Source of the DNA: Platycnemis pennipes
Taxonomy: Eukaryota; Arthropoda; Insecta; Odonata; Platycnemididae
Reading direction: 5' to 3'
NCBI GenBank assembly: GCA_933228895.1
Contig: OW121854.1
Span: 55,594,609-55,658,608, forward strand
Length of the DNA stretch: 64,000 bases
The notes under the pieces are model-generated. The model saw only the letters and a list, made by a program, of their open reading frames with translations, was not told where the DNA came from and did no database searches. Below, one piece after another: positions 11,784-23,075 of this stretch. The first letter of the stretch is position 1. Each line of letters opens with the position of its first letter. A program made the position numbers and the translations under genes.

Positions 11784-14457
11784 GGTCTTTTTCTCGAGGG
11801 ACTGATCATTACACTTCGTAGAAAATCGATAAAAATGTCTACCATTTTAACGTGATGCTTATTCATTGATAAACCCCAGTGTTCCGTCGTTTGGGCGGGA
11901 AGTTTAACTTCAGACAATTTGGCGTTGGCTAATTTCAAAATCTGATGTATCCTCGTTCTAAATTTTCAGTCGCTTCTTCCAAGAAACTACCGCTATAGAG
12001 GTTTGACGATTCCGTACATGTCATTTTTTTCCAGCTAAGTGACTCCCGTAGTGTTAATAAAGTTGACGGCAACAATCGAGGTACCTATGGTAAGTGACGT
12101 ATGCCCATTTCGATCACTTTACGATATGACTTCCCAGAGGGCGTTGTTTTTCGTCTAAAATGATTTCCCAAAGAGTATACGCTTCAGCACTGAACTGCAT
12201 AACGGTCATAACGGGAATATTTTACGGAGGAGCCAGGTAGTTAAAGTCTGCTGTAACCCGGAACTGACCCCGTCGCCTTATTGGTTTATTTCTCCCGCCC
12301 CTTTCGGTATCGAATCGCAAGCTAAGAGGAGAAACCTTGTCCACATTAAACTCACGGGCTAACTCAAATTTTACGAGGTCAAATCCCATCTAAAACGTGG
12401 ATTCTATTGTTACGGTAGTCGGCGAGGTACCTAAAAACTGATGCCACTGCATCCACTTAATCAAACTCGGAGCGGTACTTAGTTTTGTTTTGGGTGCCCC
12501 GACGGCCGGGGCAATATTGCGCACGATAATATATCCTCACCTGAAAACATTCACCGGGCGTCTCTTCCCCACCCATGCGGTATGTTATCTCGCCTCTGGC
12601 GCGCAAGTTACGCACGCCCTAGGTGGAATCCGGTTAGGTAAGATATTTACCTTCAAGCTAATAGGCGTCTGTACTGCCCGCTAGACTAACCAGGTCAGCA
12701 AACTCCTGTTATTACAAAGGCGCAAATTAATTCGGCTCTTGTGTGCCTTCCGAGCAACTGATATTGCGACTGGAGGATAGGTGCGCGTGTGCTATATGGG
12801 AGGATAGGGCAGGCACTCAACTGCGACCTTAATTTCCCGGGTTCAAAGTCCTCCGCCTACAAGGGGGCTGCATTATCTCTCTTTAATAAAAACAAATGGC
12901 TCCCCTAATTCAAAAGACGTCCCCAGTCGTTGAGAAGATAAAAAAAGTTGACTGTCGCTTGCGTGGTCATCGCATCGTCTCGTTCCCCTTCCTACTCCGA
13001 AATGTTGCAACCGAATTTCATGAATTTACGCCACAGTACACTGTTACATCATCATAATCGGAAGAAAGCAGACAGTTTAGTCCTCAAAAAGAGGCAATAT
13101 TCACAGTGTTGAATCATGTCCGAGGTAGATTTTACACATGGAAGTCTAATGAATAAGATAACGATCGCCCGACAAATCGATTTGATATTTAGGAAAAATC
13201 AGTGGAAATGGAAAATCTGTTTGATGAATTGGTTTGTGCTTTCAAAGCAATTAACAAGTGAACTGACATTTGAAAGACTCAAATCAGTTGGCAGAATTAC
13301 GATTTTTCGGAAAATCATCACACAATATGTACTGTGATTGCCTATAGTCTGTACATTATTATTCAATAAATTGATAATCTGTAATTATGACCTCAAGTCC
13401 CATTAAAAAAAAACATTTATTCTAGAGGTACCTAGTTACTTTATTCTGAGTCCCGGTTTTTTTACGAAATTAATTTTTTGGTGGGGAAAAATTTCAATGG
13501 TAATATTTTGGTTGAAAAATTGCCATCGTGAATGAGAAACATTCGACGTATTGAATGCCTTTTCAAAGATTCTGTTATTTTGATAAGTTGATTTTCACTC
13601 GAATGAGACAAAAAGTGAATTAACTGCAAATTACAATGGTTACACTTCTTTCTCTAAATGTATCACTGCTGATAATACCCACCCCAGCACTCATTTCTCA
13701 CAGATACATATGTAATTTTGTGTTTTTCTCTCCAACGAGAGTAATAACATGGGAATTGTATGTCCATCTTGAACTTTGATAGCCAATGGGTTTGTTGGGT
13801 CATGGGTTGCGAGAATGAGGTTATGCTGAGGGAAGAGCCGGGAGGGAAAAAAACGGATGAAAAAGGAGACGTAATTCTGTGAAGATTTGTGAAGACTAAT
13901 GAGCTTTGTCTGTGATGCGGTCGAGGATGTGGTTGAATTGGGCGTTTAAATGATCAGGAAAATAAATCATCTTTGGAATTATTATTACTGTTTTATTATT
14001 AGTGTTCTACCGGTCAAGGTACCTTTAGATGGGAATAAAAATCTTCCCGCGACTCTAATCTTCCATATAAGTCCTTTAGTTCCACATAATTCTTACCTCT
14101 ATTCACACTACCCGTTTTTCTCCTTCCTTTTACTAGCTCATTCAACATTCTTCTTTCTATCACGACCTAAAGAACACTTTGCCCCTTGTTGCCCACTCCG
14201 TTCACTCCCACTGTCTATTACTTATTTCCCCAGTCAACTTCCTCTTCTACCTAACCATCCCCGGCACTTCCACATTTATCTTATTTTCAATCCTCCCCAC
14301 CTCCTCCGTTATTCTACCCCACTTGTCTTAAATCCTCCCATTTAAAACGCCAATGAAGTCACATTCCTATCTTGCCAACACTCATTCTTTTTCGCGCCTA
14401 CCTAATTTCCCCAATCAATTTAAGCTTTGCCCCTACTCTCCTCAGCAAATCTTCATT
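11784..14457. other. Neuroligin intron DNA without recognised gene
   Basis: No exon or transposase is recognised. A tRNA-like B-box (gggttcaaagtcc, about 12839-12851) marks an old SINE fragment on the + strand. 14080-14440 is strongly pyrimidine-rich on the + strand and yields a long meaningless ORF. A GC-richer patch lies at 12480-12690. Confidence 0.5.
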
Positions 14458-14797
14458 GGTTGATTGGTTTTTCAGGGGAGGCGACCGACAGTTGAGGTCA
14501 TTTGAGCCATTTAGGATAGATGGGTTTTTGGGTAATGGTAGGAACATTTCAAGTGATGGAAGAAGGGGGAGAGAAACCCGACGTCAGCATTAGCCTACTG
14601 TTAACGACAGGCGCCAAGGGGACCGACCACGGGTTAACGTCCCATCCGACGGACGGAGTACTGAACCTTAAATGCCCTCTCCTAGGCACCCTAGTAGGGA
14701 CCGGTTTGCCACTGAAAAATCCGCCACTACCGGGAATCGAACCCGGGGCCTTCGGGATGGGAGGCCAGTGCTCTAGCCACCACACCAATCCCCGATA
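14458..14797 (-). repeat. tRNA-derived SINE, well-preserved copy
   Basis: Read on the minus strand it starts ggggattggtgtggtggc (A-box region), has the B-box ggttcgattcccgg, a body of about 250 bp ('cagtggcaaaccggtccc', 'gtactccgtccgtcggatgg', 'cccttggcgcctgtcg', 'ggctaatgctgacgtcgggt') and ends in an AACC-type tail. It lies about 90 bp upstream of a neuroligin exon. Good preservation of both pol III boxes suggests recent activity of the family. Confidence 0.85.
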
Positions 14798-14884
14798 GCC
14801 AATGGTTGTGTGACATTTGAGCCTTACCTGATGAGAGAGAAACCAACTCACCTCTATTCTCACTCTGCCTTCCTTCTCCCGCAG

Positions 14885-15256
14885 TACGGAATTGAGACGG
14901 ACCGCCGGAGTCGACTGCTGAGGACGTTCGTCCGCAACACATACCGGTACCACCTCTCGGAGATCCTCGCCACCGTGGTCAACGAGTACACGGACTGGGA
15001 GCGGCCCGTGCAGCACCCCGTCAACATCCGGGACGAGACGCTGGAGGCGCTGTCCGACGCCACCGTGGTCGCTCCCCTCGTGCAGACGGGCGATTACCAC
15101 GCGTCGGCCGCCTCCGCCCTCACGTCGCCGCAGCCCCAGCCGGGGATCGAACCAGCGCCCGCTCCCCCGCCACCCAACTCAGGCTCCACACCCAAGACCA
15201 AGTCGACCTACTTCTACGTCTTCGAGTATCAAACCAAGTTCGGGGACTATCCTCAG
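14885..15256 (+). CDS. Nlg: Neuroligin, cholinesterase-like domain exon
   Basis: Acceptor ttctcccgcag ends at 14884; donor gtgaga starts at 15257; both junctions are phase 0 (124 codons). It encodes YGIETDRRSRLLRTFVRNTY, then YHLSEILATVVNEYTDWERP, RDETLEALSDATVVAPLVQTG, a Pro/Ser/Ala-rich linker and YFYVFEYQTKFGDYPQ. This is the insect-neuroligin segment equivalent to vertebrate 'KFMYTDWADR...APA...YFYTFYH'. The linker of about 35 residues before STYFYVF (about 15100-15200) looks expanded and of low complexity. Third positions are strongly G/C, unlike the two following exons. Confidence 0.95.
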
Positions 15257-15730
15257 GTGAGAATGATTTTTGGCGTCGAACGCGGGCTCTATCGCTCCGC
15301 ATGTGCACTGGCACAACGAAATCGGAGCTTGAGCGAGAGCTCGGATTCTATAACTTTGCTCGTGTGCGTACGTAAGTCGAATGGAATCCGGTGTTGCCAC
15401 ATTTACTCGGCATAGATTTCCACTCCCAAAGGGAATGGACGTAGGCTTCACTACGGGTACAACTTGTTTGAACTAACACGAACACATGACCTTAGGTGTA
15501 ATCAGTGCCTACATTCCACAACTTTGCCTCCGCACGTATTTGAGTCGAATAGAGTCCGTTGTTGCCACATTTTCGTGGCATTCAATTCTCAAGGACGTAA
15601 AGAAAGGAACGCGGAATTCATAGCGCGCACACTCAAGTTCGCTGTATCGTGATCGAATGATCCCGCGTGAATTCAAAAGCCTGGAATCCTCGACGTAACA
15701 CGTGAAATTTTCGGCTCTGATGAAATTTAG

Positions 15731-16054
15731 ATTGGTTGGTTGGTTATTCAGAGGAGGCGACCGATAGCTGAGTTCATTTGCGCCATTTAGGATAGGTGGG
15801 TAATTGGGAAATGGTAGGAGTTTTCAGGGAACGGAGGAAGGGTGGAGAGAAACCCGGCGTCGGCATTAGCCTACTCTTAACGAAAGGCGCCAAGGGGATC
15901 ACGGCTTAACGTCCTATCCGCCGGACGGAGTACTGAACTTGAAATGCCCTCCACTAGGCACTCAAATGGGGACCGGTTTTCCACTGCCGGGAATCGAACC
16001 CGGGACCTCGGGATGGAATGCCAGTACTCTATCCACCACACCAACCTGATCCCC
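15731..16054 (-). repeat. tRNA-derived SINE with target-site duplication
   Basis: It is the same family as the copy at 14458-14797 and in the same orientation. It is flanked by atgaaatttag (15720-15730) and atgaatttag (16055-16064), a near-perfect direct repeat expected of LINE-driven retroposition. B-box on the minus strand: gggttcgattcccgg. The tail is (AACC)n. Confidence 0.9.
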
Positions 16055-16929
16055 ATGAATTTAGCCTCCGTGCGTAATGGAGTCGGGAAGAGCCTATTTT
16101 TGACACATTTATGAGGCACTTGGCTATATATTTCCTTCAACAAAGGAGGCAATGTAGGAAATTATGTCACAGAATGCGTCTTATCTCTCGAAACTTAGGT
16201 TTGAAAATTTTTAATTTCGAGGAGTGATATTACATGATACTCGTTCAGAGCGGGCTTCTAATGCCTTAGGACCAATTCTATAGCTTTATGCTCGAACGCT
16301 AATTAGTAAAACAGAATTCAGTTGTCATCCTAATGAAACCATTGGTGATTCAGTTATCAACTACCTTCCTCTGAAGAAATATAGCGAGTAAGGAATGCAG
16401 GTTTAGTAAATTGCCCCGTGTTTTCAGGCAACCCCAGTGGCATTTTCCGCCTTCTACCTATGCAACCCAGAGCACATTCAAGAGCAGTTTCGTCTCCTGC
16501 GCGACAGGTGATATAAAGTATATCGATATTGCTCAGCATCGTATCGCGATATTGAAACATGGATGAGCTCATGAATGTGACGAAAACAAGAGAAACTTCA
16601 GATACTTTCCATTTTCATCAACACCACACAGCATACGTAAGAAGGGAGTCAAAGTAACAAATATTTAAGGCAGATAAAAAGATTTGTAGTATCACCAGAA
16701 TGTATTTACCAGTAGTATGGATATCATCCTACAGAGGCAAGAGTAGAGAAATTTTCAACCAAAAAGAGTGTGCAAAATGTATGTTGTTGAAGCACACTTG
16801 GCTTTATAGAATTGAGAATCCCTCCACTGTAGGCACACACTAATCTAGCCTCTAGATAATTATGTTTTGTGCTGTAAAAGAATCTTGAGCAGTTGTAAGA
16901 AGTATGAGAAATATTTTTCGGACAAGGGC
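16055..16929. other. Intron DNA, nothing recognised
   Basis: This is AT-rich neuroligin intron sequence between a SINE and the 5S-like repeat. No exon, transposase fragment or RNA gene is visible. Confidence 0.5.
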
Positions 16930-17140
16930 CTAGCTAAGTTGATACACTGGTTCCTGTCAGAAGTTAAGTAATCACCGAAGTTAAGCAACATTGGCCCTGG
17001 ATGGAGGTTGGATGGGTAACCCTCCTCCATACCTCTACCATGTTGCTCTTGTCCCCTGACTGCAAGTGGTGGGCAGGTGGATCTTAAGTGGTCTAAGTGC
17101 CATGGGGGCTCAAGAAGGCCATCGCCCACCCCTCCAATTT
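16930..17140 (+). repeat. 5S-rRNA-derived sequence (SINE3-like or 5S pseudogene)
   Basis: About 16935-17023 matches animal 5S rRNA: 'gatacactggttcctgtcag', 'atcaccgaagttaagcaaca' and 'ttggatgggtaacc' correspond to the 5S internal promoter (box A region AAGTTAAGCAACNTYGG and box C TGGATGGGTGACC). A few short insertions or deletions separate it from a functional gene, and the 3' third of 5S is replaced by unrelated sequence that continues to about 17140. That layout fits either a 5S-headed SINE (SINE3 class) or a truncated 5S pseudogene. Confidence 0.75.
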
Positions 17141-17258
17141 ATTGTTCTTTTTTATCATGAGAAATATATTAATTGTGAACTGAATCACTCTGATATGAAA
17201 ATGGAATTCCCTTGAAGAATTAGACCCTTTCTAAATTGAAGAATTCATTTTCTTCTAG

Positions 17259-17413
17259 CGGCAAGGCTGTGTTCATGGCGAGGAGTTGCCCTACGTCTTT
17301 GGAGCTCCTTTGGCCCCACAAACTGCCACTCCATTTCCTAAGAATTTCACCAAGGCTGAAGCTCAACTTTCTGAAGCAACCATCATCTACTGGAGCAATT
17401 TTGCTCGCACTGG
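17259..17413 (+). CDS. Nlg: Neuroligin, exon with HGEELPYVFG
   Basis: Acceptor ttcttctag precedes 17259; donor gtgagt starts at 17414; phase 0 in, phase 2 out. It encodes RQGCVHGEELPYVFGAPLAP and continues to LSEATIIYWSNFARTG. The His of GCVHGEELPYVFG aligns with the catalytic His of cholinesterases (VIHGYEIEFVFG in acetylcholinesterase), and is retained here although neuroligins are non-catalytic. The exon is not GC-biased, in contrast to the exons on either side. Confidence 0.95.
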
Positions 17414-18012
17414 GTGAGTGGTCATTGTAATTTATCAAAATATATATTAATATATATTCATCAAAAATATATAAACATGTGTCAGTTTTAGAATAGACCA
17501 TTTGATGTGTCCTCTCCTTAACCCCATTCTTGAATATTAATTCCCTTTTCCTTCACTCAATATTCCAGCCATTGCGTATTTTTTGTCCTTAAGACTCTTC
17601 AGTGGGAGTCAGAGAGAGAAATGAAAGATATTTCAATAATATTTTGTATCAATTTAAGTTATCAAAGTAATAATTTATTTCTTCAAAATTCTAAGGCATT
17701 ACTCATTTACAACATTGAACATTGAAATTCCTTTTTACATTTATGCCTATCATGAAAATATATTCTTCATGACAATTTGTATAACAAATACAAACAGGAT
17801 GTATTTGAAAGTAAATAGCAAACCTTCTTTCCCATTGTCCTTCATATTACCACAGGGTTTAAGTAAAAATAAAATCTTTCTTTTTAAAAAGTTTAATGAG
17901 GCTAACTTGTTAGCTGCAAGTGCCATGATATCAACAAAACTATTACAATCAACAGTTAATTTGCTAAGTATGAGAGGGTGAGAGAGTTCTCAGTTGAGAT
18001 CTTTTCTTCCAG

Positions 18013-18131
18013 GAATCCAAATGAACCTCAAGAAACTGACACAGCAAGAGGTGTGAGGCAAGAAAGGAATCGTTTCCGTAACATTGATTGGGCACCATAT
18101 GAAGGGATGCATAAAAAGTACCTCAACTTAG
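18013..18131 (+). CDS. Nlg: Neuroligin, end of cholinesterase-like domain
   Basis: Acceptor ttcttccag ends at 18012; donor gtatgt starts at 18132; phase 2 in, phase 1 out. It encodes NPNEPQETDTARGVRQERNR, then FRNIDWAPYEGMHKKYLNL, matching the vertebrate neuroligin run 'GDPN.P...RFEEVAWSKY....YLHIGLKPR'. Like the preceding exon it is AT-rich at third positions. Confidence 0.95.
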
Positions 18132-20030
18132 GTATGTATGCTTTGGAAATGTTTGGAAGTTGATTTTTCATAGTATTATAATTGTTGTTCAAAAACCTTA
18201 TTGCCTAAATGACTTCACCGCATCTATCTAGTGTGTCCATTTATATGCTTAAATTACTACTATTTAAACAAATAGTATCATGCTTTACTCTGTGGAACTC
18301 CTTCTTGTTGAAAAAGAAGAAAAAACTTGGAATAGTATACTCCTATTACTCACTCCTATTTACCCTCAAGATTCCTTCCTGCTTCTTTATAATTATTCAT
18401 GTACATGTCAAACTTCATTCCATGTGACACTCTTTCATTTGCACTTCCAAGTGCATACTTTTTACAGAAGGAAATAATAGGAATGATACCAATAAATCTT
18501 CCACATGTTTTTATGACAATGATGATTCACTGACTGATCTTCTTTCCAAAGATTATTAACTAGAAAATTTCCCATGGATAATCCATACCTATGAGCCCAA
18601 GAGTGGGTATATTTTAACTCTGGATTATTACTTCTTGGAGAAAGTGTTGCTTAAATTTGTGCTTCCATATGACTTGCAAAAGTCATAAGAAACTTGTAAA
18701 TATTTTTCTCCGGTTTCCTTCTCTCATGTTTTTCATTCAGAATCTAATTGGTTTATCATCTGAAACAGTCATTATTTCACATTGAGTGTGACCTTTCCCT
18801 AAACTCACTCTTTCACTGTCAAACCTGTTAGACTTTGATCCACATGGCTGGTGGTAAATTGCCAAAGGCTCAATGCACATCATTACTCAGTTGACCTAGT
18901 TTCATTCCAAATTAATATCTCAGCCTTGCACAAGACTTCTCTCTGACTAAGATATGACAGGATGACCAAGCACCTGAGTTGTAAAGATTAGCTCATCTGT
19001 TCATTACTATCAATGGTTTCCTGTTCTGCCTATTAAAATATCACCAGTCATTAAAAACCTTTGCACATGTTCAACTCAGAATATTTTTTGTATGTATATT
19101 AGACATACTCAAATATACACATATACAGCAGCTTGGATAAAACTATCATGATATGATTGAGTTTTGAGAGAGAAACAAAATTAAATTTTTGAAAAATTGT
19201 CAAAGAAAAATCAGTATGTATACGACACCCATTTCTGCCATCGTCTAAAGTTTATGACCTAATCAATCCAACTGACACCATTCTCTCTAGCAGCCACTTT
19301 AAATATAAAACATGAATTATACAACTGAAGTCCTTGTCTTTATTAAAATATCCTCATTAATCAAATCTTGGTATCACAATATCACCAAAGAGTAATGCTA
19401 TGATTGTTTCCACAAATTCTCCACTCAATTCCTCTGTTAGTTGATTTCAATTCAACATCGTTCTTTCACATCCTTCTTTATGGCTCCAAAATAATCATCC
19501 TTCTTTCCCAATGCAGTTCTTCCGATTCACTTTTCCCTTCATGACAGTCATTAATGGAGAGTTCTGTCTGTTTTAGGCTTACCCGATCATCTTTCAGTAT
19601 TCTCAACATCCCTGCCATCAGATCTTATCCAATGGGAGAGTTTCCCTTCTAATAGCCCAATTATCTTTCCATTACATCAAGCCTTTTACCTAATTTCATT
19701 CATGACTTTACCCACTAAACAGAGTAATGCATTCTTCTCAAGGTTTTAACTGCCTATGTTTATAGAGAGCTTAGCAATAAAGTTCTACGTCATCAGGCAA
19801 TACTCAGCTTAGCTGATGCTGACGTCTGGCCTAGGAGGTGCCTGTCTTAGCTGGACAGTATTGGTTATTTTACTGGACAGCATGTGACTTACTAATTGGA
19901 GATCTATTCTCTACAGTAATGAGTTAAGGAACCTTTACGTTTTCTGATTTATAGCAGAGACTAGAAAAAAGATTAATGAGCATTAAGGTATGGCTGGTTA
20001 ACTGTTTCCAATCCAATTTGCCTCCCACCT
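18132..20030. other. Neuroligin intron DNA, nothing recognised
   Basis: AT-rich intron sequence with no convincing exon, transposase or RNA gene. Short open frames near 18209-18477 reflect a low-complexity pyrimidine stretch. Confidence 0.5.
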
Positions 20031-20800
20031 GCAGTTTACCCCTCTCTCAGGTACTAATTTTGGACAGGACCACTGTCTCAATAATCCTGGTATCTTATTG
20101 GAATGAGCACTAACGTTCATTACTCTGTCAGTTATGTTAAACCATGAGCTCCATTGCAACTTTCATCAACAATGGGTTCATGCTAGCATCAGGTTTTCAC
20201 TCACACCTTCCTCCATTATTTGGAATATATCTATGTATAACCTCTCTTATCAGGTTGGTGGATTACTGGTGATGGAATATAATTTTAAATAAGAAAGTAT
20301 AAATTTGAAATCTCTTCATGACCTTTACTTTCTGTTGTTCTAAAATAATTGAAGTTTTTTTTCAAGAAATGGGAACAGTAGACCAGACAAACAAGCGCAA
20401 CAAAGAAAATGTGTTGGATGTATTCCAATATCAAAGGGGATAGGAAAATCATAATGTCAGACAAGTTTTAACATAGGATAAGAAAGGGTTTATATTTCAG
20501 GCTTGGCTGAAAAGGAAAATGCAAACGAGCCTATTAAGTAGGGACTGATTCCTGTTGGGGATAAACTACTGGGTTTCTATTAATAGGTTGCCGGTTCAAA
20601 TCCTAGCTGAGGTAGAGATTTTTTCTGATGAATACTGGTCTCTACCTAGAGGAAGCACTTCAGGTTCAATGCTCTGTCTATATGTATGTTAAACCATGAA
20701 CTCCAGTGTGACTTTTATCAAGTGTAGACTCATGCTAGCACCAGGTTTCAACTCAAATCTTCCTTCTTTACCTGGAATACATATACCTATACCTGCCTTG
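20031..20800 (+). repeat. Two diverged tRNA-like SINE relatives
   Basis: A segment at about 20560-20800 has a B-box-like ggttcaaatcc (near 20590) and the body 'gctctgtctatatgtatgttaaaccatga...catgctagcaccaggtttcaactc'. A second segment at about 20040-20230 repeats that body ('actctgtcagttatgttaaaccatgag...catgctagcatcaggttttcactc') with the head degraded. They are related to each other and differ in body from the 330-bp SINE family. Confidence 0.55.
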
Positions 20801-21184
20801 TCTGGATCATGGTATTTTATGGTCACAAACCTAGGACCTTAGGGAGGGAAGATAAGAAGAGATTGGAGGTCCATTAGATGTGTGTATGGAGAAGAATGGA
20901 AAAGCTGCAGTGGATAGGGAGGAAGACTGATCATGAAGTGCAGGACATGGTTTGAGGGAGATAAATTTGCTCGGGGAAATTAGGAGAGAGAGTGGGTCTA
21001 TGGGCTGAGCAATAAAAGGCAAAGGATCATTGAAAGAGATTATAATGGAATGCTGTGAAAAGAGGAAGAGGATAGATTTATTGACAATGTGAGAGAGGGT
21101 AGGGCATATTCTGAGTTAATAAGAGGAGTGGAGATGTTAAGAAGTGTTGAAAAACAGTAGAAGTGGTCCATGAAAACCTACTCT

Positions 21185-21841
21185 GGTAGTTGTTTTTGGG
21201 AGGCGACCAACAGCTAAGGTAGTCCACACCCTTTAGGAAATATTGACAATTGGATAGGAGTATTTCTCAGTGAATGGAGTAATGGTGGAGCAAAACAAAG
21301 CGTCAACATTAGTCTGTTCTTATTGAAAGGTTCCAAGGTATCCATGATTCAACATCCCATGTGACAGACAGAGTACAGTAATCATGCTCTCCAATCAGCA
21401 TTCAGGTGGGGACTGGTTGAACAATGAAAAATATCTGCCATTGCCAGGATTTGAAATGGGCCATCGAAATGGAAGGCTAACAGGAATCGGTTGATGTGGT
21501 GGCTCAAGTACTGGCTGCCCATCCCGGCTTCAGTTCCCCGCAGTGGCAGATTTTTTAATGGCAAACTGGTCCCCACTCGAGTGCCTAATGGAGGACATTT
21601 CAGGTAGAATACTCCATCCCTCGGTTGGGGCGTTAAGCCATGGTCCCCTTGGGAGCTGTCGTTAAGAGTAGGCTAATGCCGACACTGGGTTTCTCTCCTC
21701 CCTTCCTCCATTACCTAAACTGTTCCTACTATTACCCAACTATCCTATAAGGTGCAAATGACCTCAGCTTTCAGTTGCCGCACTTGAATAACTAACTAAC
21801 TAACTGGATGGCTAGCACTCTAGCCACTACGCCAACCTAAT
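21185..21841. repeat. SINE nested inside a SINE
   Basis: A minus-oriented copy of the 330-bp SINE family runs 21185-21490 and resumes at about 21806-21841 ('ctctagccactacgcc'). Between them (about 21491-21800) sits a plus-oriented copy of the same family, complete from the A-box region (ggttgatgtggtggctc) to an AACT tail (taactaactaact). An imperfect repeat, ggaaggctaaca and ggatggctagca, borders the inner copy and is the likely target duplication. Confidence 0.75.
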
Positions 21842-22017
21842 CACAAAAAACTACTCTGACTCACAGAATACACTAACCATAAGCTTGTTTTCCTCCCTAT
21901 CCTTAGAGGCTAAATTTATCAATTTATCTTAGCCCCTCAAATTATTAATAAACTAATAAATACTCCCTGCCTGTTGCAACCATGAGAATCGACATGAGAC
22001 ATGAACTTCTTTTCCAG

Positions 22018-23075
22018 ACACGAAGCCACGCCTGAAGAACCACTACCGCGCGCACCGCCTCTCCTTCTGGCTCAACCTCGTGCCGGACCTGCACCGGCCG
22101 GGAGGCGACGGGGTGCCCGCCACGCACCACCTCCTGCCCTCCGACGTGGCCTCCTATGACGGACAGTCCCCCATCGCGCCCCCGCCGCCCCCGCGCCTTG
22201 GGCCCCCAGGCACCCACACGCCCTTCAACCTCACCGCCCTCCTGGTGCCCCCGCGCGGCGGCCAGTGGGACGAGGACGGCCCCGAGGGCCAGGTCGGAGA
22301 GTCGGAGGCCGAGGCCGTCGCGTCGGCGGCCGCCGCCGCCGCCTCCGGCCACGGCCCCACCACCAACCGCACGCACCCATCCTCCTCGTCCCCGGGGACT
22401 TCGCCCGTGGAGGCCGCGTCGGCCGCCGGCTCGGAGACCGACGACGGCTTCGCCGCCTACTCCACCGCCCTCAGCGTCACCATCGCCATCGGCTGCTCCC
22501 TGCTCATCCTCAACGTGCTCATCTTCGCGGGGGTGTACTACCAGAGGGACAAGCACCGCCTGGAGGCGAAGAAGCGCTCCGAGAACGGACGCATGCCCAA
22601 CATCAGCGGGGAGGTGGGCGACTCGGCCTCGTCCTCCGGGGGCCTGCCGTCTGCAAAGGCGAGCCCGCAGACGGCCGGGGGAGGCGGGGGGGGGAGGACG
22701 ACCCAGCTGCCGCCCCCGGAGTTCGCGGACCTCCCGCACCACCATCACCACCATCACCACCACCACCACCCGGCGATGGGGGGGGCGGGGCTGGTGGCCG
22801 TACCGGTCCCCGTCCCGCCCCCGCCCAAGGTCTCCTCAGCGTCCCCCGGCTCCCAGTCGCAGCTGCCCCCCAAGGCGGGGTGCATGTCGGACGAGGGGGG
22901 CGTGGCAAAGGTGCCGCGCTCCGAGTGCCAGCCCCTGCTGCCTCAGGGCATCCAGCTGCTGCAGCAGACGTTCAGGACGTCCCCGATAGTTCAGTCCGGG
23001 ACGGCCACAGTGAAGAAGGCGCACCAGCGGCAGGCGGGGAAGGTGGTGAATAACGCAGAGGAGCTGAGGGTCTAG
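22018..23075 (+). CDS. Nlg: Neuroligin, last coding exon: stalk, TM, cytoplasmic tail
   Basis: Acceptor cttttccag ends at 22017; phase 1 in; stop tag at 23073-23075. It opens with DTKPRLKNHYRAHRLSFWLN and LVPDLH, the conserved end of the neuroligin ectodomain. A Pro/Ser/Ala-rich stalk follows with NLT and NRT sequons. One membrane segment (ALSVTIAIGCSLLILNVLIF, about 22470-22541) is followed by YYQRDKHRLE, close to vertebrate 'YYRKDKRRQE'. The cytoplasmic tail of about 177 residues has a Gly run, 11 histidines (22737-22769), proline-rich patches and ends ...NNAEELRV. Vertebrate neuroligins end in a class I PDZ ligand (TTRV); here position -2 is Leu, so any PDZ binding would be class II-like. 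GC content is extreme, and long open frames in the other frames and strand are its shadows. Confidence 0.95.

Noticed and set aside
13950..14345. 131-aa plus-strand ORF
   Set aside because: The same kind of pyrimidine-rich low-complexity DNA, ending against a SINE; no recognisable domain.
14549..15100. 183-aa minus-strand ORF
   Set aside because: It spans a SINE and the antisense of a neuroligin exon; it contains the translated B-box of the SINE and no domain.
21945..22769. 274-aa minus-strand ORF (and other 260-277-aa frames) over the neuroligin last exon
   Set aside because: They are shadows produced by extreme GC content; the composition is only Gly/Arg/Val/Pro, and the in-phase neuroligin frame explains the region.
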